Shown: positions 53,405-62,281, numbered from the stretch's first letter. The stretch: DNA of 64,000 bases from Deltaproteobacteria bacterium HGW-Deltaproteobacteria-6 (GCA_002840435.1 PHAT01000005.1:858460-922459), one strand, 5' to 3'. A program made the numbers and translations. The notes: generated by a model not told the origin, from the letters alone.

Positions 53405-54685
53405 ATGAGAACAAAGCAGGATTATATTAAAGGCCTCTCCAAAATGAAACGGAACATTTATTTTGATGGGCAGCTAATTGACCGTGACGATGAACTCCAG
53501 ATGGATTGTCTCAATGTGATCGGGACAACCTATGACGAAGCGGCCAAGCCGGAGAACCAGGATCTGTGTACGGCGATCTCCCACCTGACGGGCGAGAGAA
53601 TCAACCGCTATACGCACATTCACCAGAACACGGACGACCTGCATAAGAAACAGGACATGACCAGAATGCTGTGCCAGAAGGTCGGCGGCTGCATTCAGCG
53701 CTGCATGGGCATTGACGGCACGAACGCCATTTACAATGTTTCCTATGAGGGCTGCAAGGTTCATATTTCTGAAGCTTCCGTGGCGGATGAAGTCCTGGTT
53801 GTTCCCACCCGGGCGCTGCGCAAAGAAGATAAGGACTATGCCGTTGCTTTTGCCGTACCGGGAGACTGGGATGGCTTGAAGCAGGTGACGACGATCCACA
53901 ACCTGCGTCCCCGTGAGCATTACAAACGGGGCTTTATGCCGGGTGCGACCGATTCCTACATGATTTTTGAGAATTGTTTTATTCCCTGGGAACGGGTTTT
54001 CCTGGCCGGCGAATATCAGCACGGCGGCGCCTGCGCGCTTTTGTTTGCCCTGTTCCATCGTCATTCCTACTCCGGCTGCAAACCGGCGATCGGCGATGTC
54101 CTGCTGGGAACAGCCGCTCTGGCCGCGGAAGTGAACAACATCCACAAGACTGAACATGTCCGCGAGAAACTGGCGGAACTCATTATGGTCATCGAACTGG
54201 GCTACGCCGCGGGTTATACGGCTTCATCCCTGGGCAAGCCGGAAGTTTATGTTCCCGGCATCGGCTTTGTTCCTTATGGACCCGGTTCCTACATTCCGCA
54301 TTCCATATACTGCAACGTCGGCCGCTGCCTGTCGGGTGAAGCGGTATGGCGCGAAGCGGAAATTCTTTGCGATATTTCCGGCGGCGTCACGGCGACCTTC
54401 CCGCATCCGGCCACCGGCGAAGCGCTTTTGAAATACACGAAGCGTAATCCCAATATGTCGGCTGAAGATCAGGCGCAGTTCTGGCGTTATCTGGGCGACC
54501 ATCTGTGCTCCGCCACCGGCGGCATCATGAATATCGGCAACTACCACGGCGGCGGTTCCCCGATCATGGAGCAGATTGCCATCACGACGCAGTACGACAT
54601 CGAGTCCCGCAAGAAGCTGGTGAAGTACATCGCCGGCATGAGCGGCGGCGACCGTGAAGCACTGGCGCCCAAAACGGCTAAATAG
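53405..54685 (+). CDS. 4-hydroxybutyryl-CoA dehydratase/HpaB-family protein, copy 2 (internal deletion)
   Basis: A 426-residue member of the HpaB/AbfD flavoprotein family. AbfD uses FAD and a [4Fe-4S] cluster to dehydrate 4-hydroxybutyryl-CoA to crotonyl-CoA by radical chemistry. The expected cluster ligands are visible: C-x3-C in GGCIQRC and H-x6-C in FHRHSYSGC. Between NVSYE and GCKVHISEA a block of roughly 70 residues normal for the family is absent; copy 1 still has part of it (TDTKGDRMLRPAEQPNPG). The deletion keeps the frame, so a protein is made, but the lost part is in the N-terminal acyl-CoA dehydrogenase-like domain and activity is doubtful. Usual length is about 490. A strong hairpin follows. 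Confidence 0.85.
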   Translation: MRTKQDYIKGLSKMKRNIYFDGQLIDRDDELQMDCLNVIGTTYDEAAKPENQDLCTAISHLTGERINRYTHIHQNTDDLHKKQDMTRMLCQKVGGCIQRCMGIDGTNAIYNVSYEGCKVHISEASVADEVLVVPTRALRKEDKDYAVAFAVPGDWDGLKQVTTIHNLRPREHYKRGFMPGATDSYMIFENCFIPWERVFLAGEYQHGGACALLFALFHRHSYSGCKPAIGDVLLGTAALAAEVNNIHKTEHVREKLAELIMVIELGYAAGYTASSLGKPEVYVPGIGFVPYGPGSYIPHSIYCNVGRCLSGEAVWREAEILCDISGGVTATFPHPATGEALLKYTKRNPNMSAEDQAQFWRYLGDHLCSATGGIMNIGNYHGGGSPIMEQIAITTQYDIESRKKLVKYIAGMSGGDREALAPKTAK

Positions 54686-54715
54686 AAACAATTTTGTTAG
54701 AATGTTTATCGTGTG

Positions 54716-54752
54716 CCGTTGCCCCGGCTTTAAGTCCGGGGCGACGGTAGTT
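54716..54752 (+). terminator. Terminator after AbfD copy 2
   Basis: CCGTTGCCCCGG (54716-54727) pairs with CCGGGGCGACGG (54736-54747) with one wobble; tagttttt follows. A typical intrinsic terminator. Confidence 0.8.
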
Positions 54753-54787
54753 TTTGATTAAAGAAAACAATATAAGGAGATTTTTCC

Positions 54788-55591
54788 ATGTTCGATCTTT
54801 CTCAATTTTCATTGAAAGGTAAAGTAGCAATAGTAACCGGCGGCAGCCGCGGCATCGGCCAGGCCATCGCCTATGGCTTCGCCAAAGCCGGAGCCAAAGT
54901 GGTTATTACCAGCCGCAAGGCGCAGGATCTGGATGCAACCGCCTGTGAAATGACGGCCATTGGCTGTGAAGTTCTGGTTGTCCCCGCGCATCTGGGTAAG
55001 TTCGAAGAATATCAGCGTGTCGTGGACACGGTTTTGCAGAAATTCGGCCGCATCGATATTCTGGTCAACAATGCCGGAGCCAGCCCCGCCATGGGATCGG
55101 TGCTTGATTCCGATGAACGCCTCTGGGATACCATCATGAACCTCAACCTGAAAGGCGTTTACTTCATGAGCCAGGCTGTAGCCAAAGTCATGAAAAAACA
55201 GGGCGGCGGAAAAATCATCAACGTCGCCTCCATCGACGGCGTTAATCCTGAACCGTTCGTCAGCGTCTATTCCATTTCCAAAGCCGGGGTTCGCCATATT
55301 ACGAAAGCTTTCGCTATGGAATTGGCTCGTGATAACATCCAGGTGAACACGATTTTACCCGGTCCGATCGAAACGAAGATGATGAACTCCCACTGGTTCA
55401 ACCTGACGCCGGAAGAGGCGGCAAAAGAACGCGAAAAATTGTGCGCGCTTCTGCCCACCTGCCGGATCGGCGTACCGGATGAAATTGCCGGAGCGGCCAT
55501 TTACCTGGCTTCCGATGCATCCAGTTATACATCGGGCACCGAGATTGTCATCGACGGCGCACTGCTTTTAAGCACGCACCTGAGCGCGTAG
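54788..55591 (+). CDS. SDR oxidoreductase (3-oxoacyl reductase-like)
   Basis: A 267-residue classical SDR: TGGSRGIGQAIA, NNAGASPAMG, Ser in NVASIDG and YxxxK as YSISKAG, with the C-terminal GTEIVIDGALLLSTHL. It resembles 3-hydroxyacyl/3-oxoacyl dehydrogenases and glucose dehydrogenases of the family; Arg in TSRK after the second strand suggests NADP(H). It lies within the acyl-CoA island, so a hydroxyacyl-CoA substrate is plausible. An aaggaga site precedes the ATG. Confidence 0.9.
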   Translation: MFDLSQFSLKGKVAIVTGGSRGIGQAIAYGFAKAGAKVVITSRKAQDLDATACEMTAIGCEVLVVPAHLGKFEEYQRVVDTVLQKFGRIDILVNNAGASPAMGSVLDSDERLWDTIMNLNLKGVYFMSQAVAKVMKKQGGGKIINVASIDGVNPEPFVSVYSISKAGVRHITKAFAMELARDNIQVNTILPGPIETKMMNSHWFNLTPEEAAKEREKLCALLPTCRIGVPDEIAGAAIYLASDASSYTSGTEIVIDGALLLSTHLSA

Positions 55592-55629
55592 GAAAAGCAA
55601 TCGTTTTTTCTTTCAACTAATTTAAGACG

Positions 55630-55667
55630 CCTCCAGCCGCTGCCCGGACACGGGTGGCGGCCGGAGG
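55630..55667 (+). terminator. Long hairpin after SDR
   Basis: A 17-position stem (55630-55646 with 55651-55667; one mismatch, two wobbles) around gaca. No long U-run follows, so it may be a terminator or a stabilising hairpin. Confidence 0.55.
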
Positions 55668-55781
55668 GCTGTTTCGCCAAGCGGACATCCTCTGTCCGTT
55701 TCTTTTCAGACAAGGAGATCATTTCGTGAAAGCGCTGCAACATTTATTGCCATCGACAGCTAAGACGACCGGTCATATTAT

Positions 55782-56408
55782 ATGAAAATGATCAAGGGAA
55801 ACGCGGATGTAAAAGAAAAGCTGATTGAAGTCGGCATCGGATTGTTTTGTGAACATGGCTATCATGGAACAGGCATTCAGGACATTGTCGATGCCCTGGG
55901 AGTTCCCAAGGGATCCTTCTACAATTATTTCAAAAGTAAAGAAGGTTTTGCCTCGGAAATTGTCAAACACTATGCCGGCCAGATCTCCGCCATGTGGGAC
56001 CGGTTGATTGCCCAAGGGCCGGATAATGACCCCCTTAAAATGTTGCGTAACGTTTTCGAGTTTATGATCCGGAACCAGGATGGCTGCAGCATCAAGACAG
56101 GCTGTCTGATCGGCAATTTGTCCGGGGAATTGGCGGAATCCAGCGCATTATGCAGAGGCGCCATGAAATCGGTTATGGCGGAATGGTGCGACCGTGTGGC
56201 CGGGCTTCTGGAACACGCCCAACTGCAAGGCACCGTACGCCGGGATATTCCGGCAGCGGACCTTGCCCGATTCTGCTGGGACACGTGGGAAGGCGGCCTG
56301 TTGCGCATGAAGATCGAGAATTCGACCGTGCCCATCCGCCGGAGTATTTCCCTTTTACTGGATGTATTTCTGAAACCTCTCCCCGCTGCACCGGGAGCGG
56401 ATCGTTAA
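55782..56408 (+). CDS. TetR/AcrR-family regulator (AcuR-like)
   Basis: A 208-residue regulator with the helix-turn-helix KEKLIEVGIGLFCEHGYHGTGIQDIVDALGVPKGSFYNYFKSKEGFASEIV. The C-terminal part (DGCSIKTGCLIGNLSGELAESSALCRGAM) is the type seen in AcuR/NemR-like regulators that sense acrylate or electrophiles and often control flavin oxidoreductases. An OYE-family gene follows 93 bp downstream, supporting this reading. The ribosome site is weak; ATG at 55788 is also possible. Confidence 0.87.
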   Translation: MKMIKGNADVKEKLIEVGIGLFCEHGYHGTGIQDIVDALGVPKGSFYNYFKSKEGFASEIVKHYAGQISAMWDRLIAQGPDNDPLKMLRNVFEFMIRNQDGCSIKTGCLIGNLSGELAESSALCRGAMKSVMAEWCDRVAGLLEHAQLQGTVRRDIPAADLARFCWDTWEGGLLRMKIENSTVPIRRSISLLLDVFLKPLPAAPGADR

Positions 56409-56501
56409 CGAAATACTTTCTGCGATAAACCGGGTATCGCGTAAAAGCACGGAAACCCTGGAATCTTGTTTATGACAACAATAAAAATTAAAGGAGATAA
56501 C

Positions 56502-58460
56502 ATGAAGACATTGGAACATTTATTGGCACCAATCCGGGTCAGATCGCTGGAAATACCCAACCGGGTGGTCATGCCGCCGATGGGAACGGCACTGGGCAAT
56601 CCTGATTCGACGGTCAGCGATGCAAACCTGGCCTACATCAAACGCCGGGCCCAGGGCGGCGCCGGGCTTATTATCACGGAGATCACGGAAGTGCACCCTT
56701 TAGGGCTTGCTTCACCGCGCTGCATCGGCGTCTGGGACGATAAATTCATTCCCGGCTTGAGCAAACTGGCGGACGTTGTGCATGCCGAAGGCAGTAAAAT
56801 CGCCATGCAGCTTCACCATACCGGCCGTGAAAATTATCTGCTGCAAAAGAAAAAACTGGCGATCGGACCTTCCGCCATCCCGAGCTACATCTTCGGTTTC
56901 ATGGGAGCGCCGCGCGAGATGACGCTTGCCGAAATCGAGGAAACCATTGCCGCTTTCGGCAGTGCGGCCCTCCGGGCGCAGAAGGCGGGATTTGACGCTG
57001 TTGAATTGCACGGCGCCCATGGCTATCTGCTGATGCAGTTTCTTTCGGCCAACAGCAATCAGCGCACGGACCAATACGGAGGCGATTTCCGCGGACGGTC
57101 CCGCTTTATGATCGAATGCCTGAAGGAAGCCCGCAAACAGGTCGGTCCGGATTTTCCCATGTCCATCCGGATTTCCGGCGAGGAGTGCATCAAAAACGGC
57201 TACACCATCTCCGATATGCAAACGATTATTCCTGATCTGGTCAGCGCCGGCGCGGATATCATCAATGTATCCTTCGGCACGCATGGCAGCCCGGCCGTGA
57301 ATATCGATACGCCGAATCCGAGCGCACCGGTTGAATATGAGTCCGGCTTCAAGGCGTTTCTGGCCAGGAAAATTAAAGAAGTCACGAAGGTTCCCGTCAT
57401 TTCCGTCGGACGCTACGTCGATCCCTATGAAATGGATGAAGTGATTGCCCGGGGGGACGCCGACTTTATCGCCGTGGCCCGACAGCATCTGGCTGATCCC
57501 GATTTTCTGAAAAATGCCCGGGAAGGACATCCGGAAGATACCCTGGAATGCCTGGCCTGCAATCAGGGATGTATTGAACGCCTGTCACTCGAGGCGCTGC
57601 CGATTCGCTGTGCCATTAATCCGCAGACGGGTCAGGAACTGCTTTACCCGGCAGGCCCCGCGGCTGTCAGCCGCAATGTGTGGGTCATAGGTGCCGGACC
57701 GGGAGGACTGACCGCGGCATACGAAGCCTCACGCCTGGGGCATCAGGTAACGCTCTTTGAAAAAGAAAAAGCAACAGGCGGAAATGTTCTTTACGCCGCA
57801 AAAGCACCCCACAAAGAGGTGTATGGCCGCTACATTAAAACTCTTACGGCAAAAGTCATCAAGGCGGGTGTGACGATCAAAACGAACACGGAAGTTACCG
57901 AGGCCATGATCGAAGCAGGAAAACCCGATGCCGTCATCCTGGCCATCGGCGCAGGTAAATCCACCTGTCCGGCCGAAGGCATCAATTCGAACGTGGTTTG
58001 TGATGCCTGGCAGATCCTGGATGGCGAAGTTGCGCCCAAGGATCATGTTGTCATTATCGGCGGCGGTCTGGTGGGGATGGAAACGGCTGATTTTCTGCGC
58101 GAGAAGAATGTGAAGGACATCACGGTTGTCGAGATGCTGCCCGCGTCACCGGTTCTGGCCTTGGCGGCGCACGGCTACATGCTGCACAAACGTCTTCAGA
58201 CAGCAGGAATTAAGCTGCTGCTCGGCACAACGGTCAAACAAATCACGGAAGGATCGGTTGTTGTCACCAAAAACGGCGAAGATACGACGCTTGCACCGGT
58301 CAATCAGGTTGTGGTCGCCATCGGCGTCACGCCCAGAAATACGCTCAAAGACATGCTGGCGAAAAGCGGCATCCGGCATTTCATCGTCGGCGATGCCTCG
58401 GCGCCCAGGAGAATTATTGAGGCGACAACGGATGGGGCCAAAGCGGCCTGGGAGATCTAA
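56502..58460 (+). CDS. NADH:flavin oxidoreductase / 2,4-dienoyl-CoA reductase-like enzyme
   Basis: A 652-residue FadH/OYE-type enzyme. Residues 1-340 form the FMN barrel (LFLAPIRVRSLEIPNRVVMPPMG, then HGAHGYLLMQFLSANSNQRTDQYGGDFRGR). A [4Fe-4S] site follows: CLACNQGCIERLSLEALPIRC. The second half is an FAD/NAD(P)H module (VWVIGAGPGGLTAAYEASRLGHQV and VVIIGGGLVGMETADFL). FadH reduces 2,4-dienoyl-CoA; relatives act on aromatic enoyl-CoA or trimethylamine. The frame opens at 56466 but ATG at 56502 has an aaaggag site. The upstream TetR gene probably regulates it. Confidence 0.92.
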   Translation: MKTLEHLLAPIRVRSLEIPNRVVMPPMGTALGNPDSTVSDANLAYIKRRAQGGAGLIITEITEVHPLGLASPRCIGVWDDKFIPGLSKLADVVHAEGSKIAMQLHHTGRENYLLQKKKLAIGPSAIPSYIFGFMGAPREMTLAEIEETIAAFGSAALRAQKAGFDAVELHGAHGYLLMQFLSANSNQRTDQYGGDFRGRSRFMIECLKEARKQVGPDFPMSIRISGEECIKNGYTISDMQTIIPDLVSAGADIINVSFGTHGSPAVNIDTPNPSAPVEYESGFKAFLARKIKEVTKVPVISVGRYVDPYEMDEVIARGDADFIAVARQHLADPDFLKNAREGHPEDTLECLACNQGCIERLSLEALPIRCAINPQTGQELLYPAGPAAVSRNVWVIGAGPGGLTAAYEASRLGHQVTLFEKEKATGGNVLYAAKAPHKEVYGRYIKTLTAKVIKAGVTIKTNTEVTEAMIEAGKPDAVILAIGAGKSTCPAEGINSNVVCDAWQILDGEVAPKDHVVIIGGGLVGMETADFLREKNVKDITVVEMLPASPVLALAAHGYMLHKRLQTAGIKLLLGTTVKQITEGSVVVTKNGEDTTLAPVNQVVVAIGVTPRNTLKDMLAKSGIRHFIVGDASAPRRIIEATTDGAKAAWEI

Positions 58461-58476
58461 AGAAAGGCTGCGTACG

Positions 58477-58583
58477 AGGCTGAAGACCGAGGGCTGAAGG
58501 CTATTTTGAGGGGTGCTTCGCACCCGCTCATTTTATTCTGCAGTCCCATACGTGTTTTTCCTTCAGCCTTCGGTCTTCAGCCT
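58477..58583. repeat. 24-bp inverted repeat enclosing a hairpin
   Basis: Arms 58477-58500 and 58560-58583 match at 23 of 24 positions (aggctgaagaccga core). Between them GGGTGC-ttc-GCACCC (58511-58525) forms a second stem. Related cttcag-rich bits occur at 23151-23178 and 9722-9740. It separates the flavoenzyme from the hydrolase gene and may end transcription. Confidence 0.65.
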
Positions 58584-58609
58584 AAAACCCTCTATGTAAG
58601 GAGATCGAT

Positions 58610-59470
58610 ATGGATTTACGTGAACGCTTTATTGAAACCAATGGAGTCAAACTGCATGTGATGGAAGCGGGGCCTACCGATGGTCCGATGATTTTATTTC
58701 TCCACGGCTTTCCCGAGTTCTGGTACGCCTGGCGCAAACAACTTCAGTACTTTGCCGATAAAGGCTATCTGGTTGTCGCGCCCGATCAGCGCGGCTATAA
58801 CCTCAGTGACAAACCGCAGGGGATTGCCGCCTACAAAATTGATGAACTGGCCAAAGATATTGTCGGCCTCATCGACGCTTACGGCCGCAAACAGATCTTC
58901 CTGGTCGGCCACGACTGGGGCGCGTCTGTTTCCTGGTGGGTCGCGTTGAAATATCCCGACCGCATCAAGAAACTGGTCATCCTGAACGTGCCTCATCCCA
59001 AGGTGATGGCCAAACACGTTTTTACCGATGTAGAGCAGATGAAAAAGAGCTGGTACATTTTCTATTTTCAGATCCCCGGCGCGGTGGATCATCTGGCATC
59101 CGCAAGCAACTATGAATGGGTTGTCGATCTGATCACGACGTCGGCCAATCCGGGGGCCTTTACACCTGCCGAACTCGATGAATACAGAAAAGCCTTCAGG
59201 CAGCCCGGCGCTTTTACGGCGATGGTCAACTGGTATCGGGCGATGGTTCAGACGAAGCAGGAGCCGCTGGCGAGCTTTGACGTGACCATGCCCATGATTT
59301 TAATGTGGGGCGAAGATGATGTCGCCATGCTTCCCCAATTGGCTGACGAGAGCATGCCTTACTGCAAAGAGGGTTGCCTCATCAAATTTCCCGGCGTGAG
59401 CCACTGGATTCAGCACGAACAGGCGGAGAAGATTAATCCGATGATCGCAGATTTTTTTAAGCAGTCCTGA
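58610..59470 (+). CDS. Epoxide-hydrolase-like alpha/beta hydrolase
   Basis: A 286-residue alpha/beta hydrolase of the epoxide hydrolase/haloalkane dehalogenase type: HGFPEFWYAW (oxyanion), nucleophile Asp102 in VGHDWGASVSWW and the His in GVSHWIQHEQ. A cap-domain Tyr pair for epoxide opening is plausible. In an anaerobic acyl-CoA island an epoxide is unexpected, so a halide, lactone or ester may be the true substrate. An aaggaga site precedes the ATG. Confidence 0.87.
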   Translation: MDLRERFIETNGVKLHVMEAGPTDGPMILFLHGFPEFWYAWRKQLQYFADKGYLVVAPDQRGYNLSDKPQGIAAYKIDELAKDIVGLIDAYGRKQIFLVGHDWGASVSWWVALKYPDRIKKLVILNVPHPKVMAKHVFTDVEQMKKSWYIFYFQIPGAVDHLASASNYEWVVDLITTSANPGAFTPAELDEYRKAFRQPGAFTAMVNWYRAMVQTKQEPLASFDVTMPMILMWGEDDVAMLPQLADESMPYCKEGCLIKFPGVSHWIQHEQAEKINPMIADFFKQS

Positions 59471-59518
59471 TTTCATTTTTAAATTTGTTAATATGAAATT
59501 TGACCAGTCTTCAATACA

Positions 59519-59587
59519 ATCGTCACCCCGGTCTTACTGTGCCACCTTCGGTGTGATGACCTTCAGGTTACGAAGGCTGGGGTCCAG
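59519..59587. repeat. Nested palindromes after the hydrolase gene
   Basis: An outer pair of gtcaccccgg type (59522-59531) and ctggggtccag (59577-59587) encloses ccttcg/cgaagg (59545-59550, 59571-59576), which encloses a tgaccttcaggtta core related to the 9618/48126 repeat family. The rest of the gap 59471-59934 carries this, the next element and a terminator, but no gene. Confidence 0.5.
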
Positions 59588-59640
59588 TTTAAATAATTCT
59601 GGATGCCGGCCTTCGAGAATGTGTCACAATTGTAATCATT

Positions 59641-59719
59641 GTCATTCGGAACGTATGTGAGGAATCTTAATGCCTTGAATTTATTAAGAGCAAGATTTCT
59701 CGCTTCGCTTCGAAATGAC
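59641..59719. repeat. TCATTTCGA-family inverted-repeat element
   Basis: Ends gtcattcggaa and cgaaatgac, with inner gaggaatctt and aagatttctc. It is a diverged relative of the elements at 22256 and 48193. Confidence 0.55.
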
Positions 59720-59769
59720 ATGAAAATGAATTACGACACAGTCTCCTTCGCCGGTATGACAACACATAA

Positions 59770-59799
59770 AACAAGGGCGTCCCGAAGGGCGCCCTTGTT
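59770..59799 (-). terminator. Terminator downstream of acyl-CoA synthetase genes
   Basis: AACAAGGGCG (59770-59779) pairs with CGCCCTTGTT (59790-59799). On the minus strand it lies 135 bp beyond the acyl-CoA synthetase stop. It is closely similar in stem and flank (ttgccgtt) to the terminator at 62999. Confidence 0.6.
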
Positions 59800-59934
59800 G
59801 CCGTTAAAAATTTTTCTTCTTCCCGGCGCGATACCATGAATGGCCGTGATCATATAACTTTCCAATAATCTTTATCCGAAACTGTTCCGCAACTCTTTCG
59901 GAATCGAGTTCTTATCGACCGGTGTGCTTTCCGC

Positions 59935-60609
59935 TCAGGGGTGGTTTAAAACAACCAGTGCGTCAACGACAACCGGTTGATCGCCGGATATAATAACAGG
60001 ATTGATGTCGATTTCAGCGATCTCGTTGCAGCGATATCCCAGATCCCCGATCGCCGTAAGCGCCCGGACCAGCGCCTTTCGATCCACAGCCGGCTTCCCG
60101 CGAAAGGCCGCAAGCAATTTGGAAAGGCGAATTTCATCCAGCATTTCTTGGGCATCCCGCTCGGTAATCGGCGCAACGCGGAACGTCACATCCTTGATCG
60201 CTTCCGTAAATATCCCGCCGATGCCGAACATCACACAGGGGCCGAACTGCGGATCGTGGCTCAACCCCAGAACAAATTCACGATCGCCCTGGACCATTTC
60301 GCAGACCAGCACGCCGTCCAGGTCCAAACCCTTGCCGGTAATTTCATCGTAGGCTTTGGCAACTTCTCCGGCGCTGCCCAGTTTGAGCTTCACCAGCCCC
60401 ATTTCCGTCTTGTGCGCCGCCTTGTCCGAGCAACCTTTGAGCACGACCGGATAGCCGATGTTGTTTGCATATTCGACGGCTTCGTCCCTCGAACAGGCAA
60501 GCCTTTCGCGGTTGACGGGAATGCCCGCGGCTGCAATGATCCGCTTGGAGTCATATTCGGAGAGCACTTTCTGTCCCCGTGCCATCGCCTTTTGAATTAT
60601 TTGTTCCAC
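59935..60609 (-). CDS. ADP-forming acyl-CoA synthetase, ATP-grasp (beta) subunit
   Basis: A 224-residue ATP-grasp protein equal to the beta part of ADP-forming acetyl/acyl-CoA synthetase: YPVVLKGCSDKAAHKTEMGLVKLKL, GDREFVLGLSHDPQFGPCVMFGIGGIFTEAIKDVTFRVAP and INPVII. It transfers phosphate between the phosphohistidine of the alpha subunit and ADP, making ATP from an acyl-CoA. A GTG start at 60609 is chosen for its aaggagg site at 7 bp; the upstream frame overlaps the alpha gene. It overlaps that gene by 13 bp, so the subunits are coupled. Confidence 0.9.
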   Translation of the reverse strand: MEQIIQKAMARGQKVLSEYDSKRIIAAAGIPVNRERLACSRDEAVEYANNIGYPVVLKGCSDKAAHKTEMGLVKLKLGSAGEVAKAYDEITGKGLDLDGVLVCEMVQGDREFVLGLSHDPQFGPCVMFGIGGIFTEAIKDVTFRVAPITERDAQEMLDEIRLSKLLAAFRGKPAVDRKALVRALTAIGDLGYRCNEIAEIDINPVIISGDQPVVVDALVVLNHP

Positions 60610-62024
60610 AGAGGTTCCTCCTTTTTTTGCAAATACGAATATTGATGATAAGAGACCACCAGCGCCCGCACCGCGTCTTCGACCTCGCCGAAAAGAGGCA
60701 GCCCCTTTTCCAGCTGCGCTGCGCGCAGCCTGTCCAGGGCGCTGAACGCATACATCGCGGCGGGCTTTTGATACTGTCTGCAAAGCCGGATCAGCGCCTC
60801 CATCACATCGGTGACATAATCGCGCCACATGCTCACCATGTGCAAAATACCGTCGACTTCGCCCGCGCTAAGAAGGATTCTGTAAATTTCCAGATAAACG
60901 TCCGGCGGGGCGGGGCCGATGTCGACCGGATTGCTCGCATTGAAAACACCCGGCAGCTTTTTTAGTCTGGCTTTTGTCTCTTCGGAAAATGGCGCCATGA
61001 CGAGATCGGTTTCCGAGAGCATATCCGCGCCAATGGTGCCGAACGCGCCGGAATTGGTAAAGACGGCGATACGCTTCCCGGGGAGAAGCGGCATTTCGGT
61101 CAGCATCTTCGGCAGAGTGTATAATTCTTCAGGCGTCCGAAGCCGGATCATACCCGCCTGGCGGCAGGCGCCGTCGAAGACGGGATCGTTTTGAGCCATG
61201 CCCGCCGTATGCGATAAAACCGCCGCGCTTCCCGCTTCGCTTTTGCCCGTCTTGTAGACCAGCACCGGTTTTTTGGTCCGCCTTGCCGCCTGCATCAGTT
61301 TCCGTCCGTCTTTAACACTTTCGAGATAAAGTGCGATCACCCGGGTTTTGTCTCCGTCGAAATAGTCGATGAACTCCGCTTCGTCCAGATCCGATTTATT
61401 GCCCAGGGACACCATCTTGTTGATGCCCGAGACATCGTCCAGCAGGCGCTCCACGATCAATCCGCCAATCCCACCGCTCTGGACAATATAAGATACCAGG
61501 CCCTGGTGCTGCACCGCTTTTGGCGCAAGCTCGTTGGCGCCAAACATACAGCAAAACCGGCTGTGGTTGTCGAGAATGCCCAGGCAGTTCGGGCCGATGA
61601 TGCGCATCGAATACGGGCGCGCGGCTTCATCGACTTCACTTTGCAAGCGCTTTCCTTCCGGGCCTGCTTCCGAAAATCCCGAGCTTTCAATGACGATATT
61701 CTGAATCCCTTTTTCACCGCATTTGCGGATCAGTTCCGGCACTATAAAGGCAGGTGTAATGATCACCACCAGGTCGATCGGGTCGGAAATTTCATCCAGC
61801 GACCGGCAACCTTTGGCCCCGAAAACGTCAGCACCCGCGCGGTTGACGGCATACAACCGGCCCCGGTAGCCGACAGCCTCATCACTCAGTATTTTGCAAA
61901 TGGTCGCCCCCAGATTGAAAGCAACATTGGATGCGCCAATGACGGCCACGGAAGCCGGGTTAAAAAATTTGTCCATATCCACCGTATCAACCTGCTTTGC
62001 CGCAACCGCCTGTAATGTTCCCAT
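60597..62024 (-). CDS. ADP-forming acyl-CoA synthetase, CoA-binding (alpha) subunit
   Basis: A 475-residue protein with CoA-binding and ligase domains: FFNPASVAVIGASNVAFNLG, the central IIGPNCLGILD and LSHTAGMAQNDPVFDGACRQAG, which carries the phosphorylated His region. Together with the beta subunit it saves the thioester energy of an acyl-CoA as ATP, a central step in syntrophic acid oxidisers. Start ATG at 62024 has aaaggagg 8 bp upstream; the longer frame to 62087 is rejected. Acetyl-CoA is the default substrate, but the island suggests a larger acyl group could be used. Confidence 0.9.
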   Translation of the reverse strand: MGTLQAVAAKQVDTVDMDKFFNPASVAVIGASNVAFNLGATICKILSDEAVGYRGRLYAVNRAGADVFGAKGCRSLDEISDPIDLVVIITPAFIVPELIRKCGEKGIQNIVIESSGFSEAGPEGKRLQSEVDEAARPYSMRIIGPNCLGILDNHSRFCCMFGANELAPKAVQHQGLVSYIVQSGGIGGLIVERLLDDVSGINKMVSLGNKSDLDEAEFIDYFDGDKTRVIALYLESVKDGRKLMQAARRTKKPVLVYKTGKSEAGSAAVLSHTAGMAQNDPVFDGACRQAGMIRLRTPEELYTLPKMLTEMPLLPGKRIAVFTNSGAFGTIGADMLSETDLVMAPFSEETKARLKKLPGVFNASNPVDIGPAPPDVYLEIYRILLSAGEVDGILHMVSMWRDYVTDVMEALIRLCRQYQKPAAMYAFSALDRLRAAQLEKGLPLFGEVEDAVRALVVSYHQYSYLQKKEEPLWNK

Positions 62025-62093
62025 ATAGAAGACCTCCTTTGGGGTTTTCAAATCAGCCTTTAAGTTGGCTATTGTAATTTCCACCATTACTCA

Positions 62094-62131
62094 AACGCTG
62101 TTTACATATATGAACGGTGTTTATTTTTCAA
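62094..62131 (-). promoter_or_regulatory. Promoter with repeat operator upstream of acyl-CoA synthetase genes
   Basis: Minus-strand TTGAAA (62131-62126), 17 bp, then TATGTA (62108-62103). Two near-identical direct repeats, AACGCTGTTTA (62094-62104) and AACGGTGTTTA (62113-62123), 19 bp apart, overlap the promoter and are candidate TetR binding sites. The regulator gene is next upstream. Confidence 0.4.
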
Positions 62132-62281
62132 GGGGAAATTTGCGGTTATTTTGTAAATTATTAATATTACATATATAATTATGATGTAATTCGGAAAGCA
62201 GGGGCAGGGTTGTTCTAAGCCGGGTCATCTCCCTCTATTGTTCTTTTAAAAAGAGGGAGCTTTTTAGGCGAAGTTTTTATT

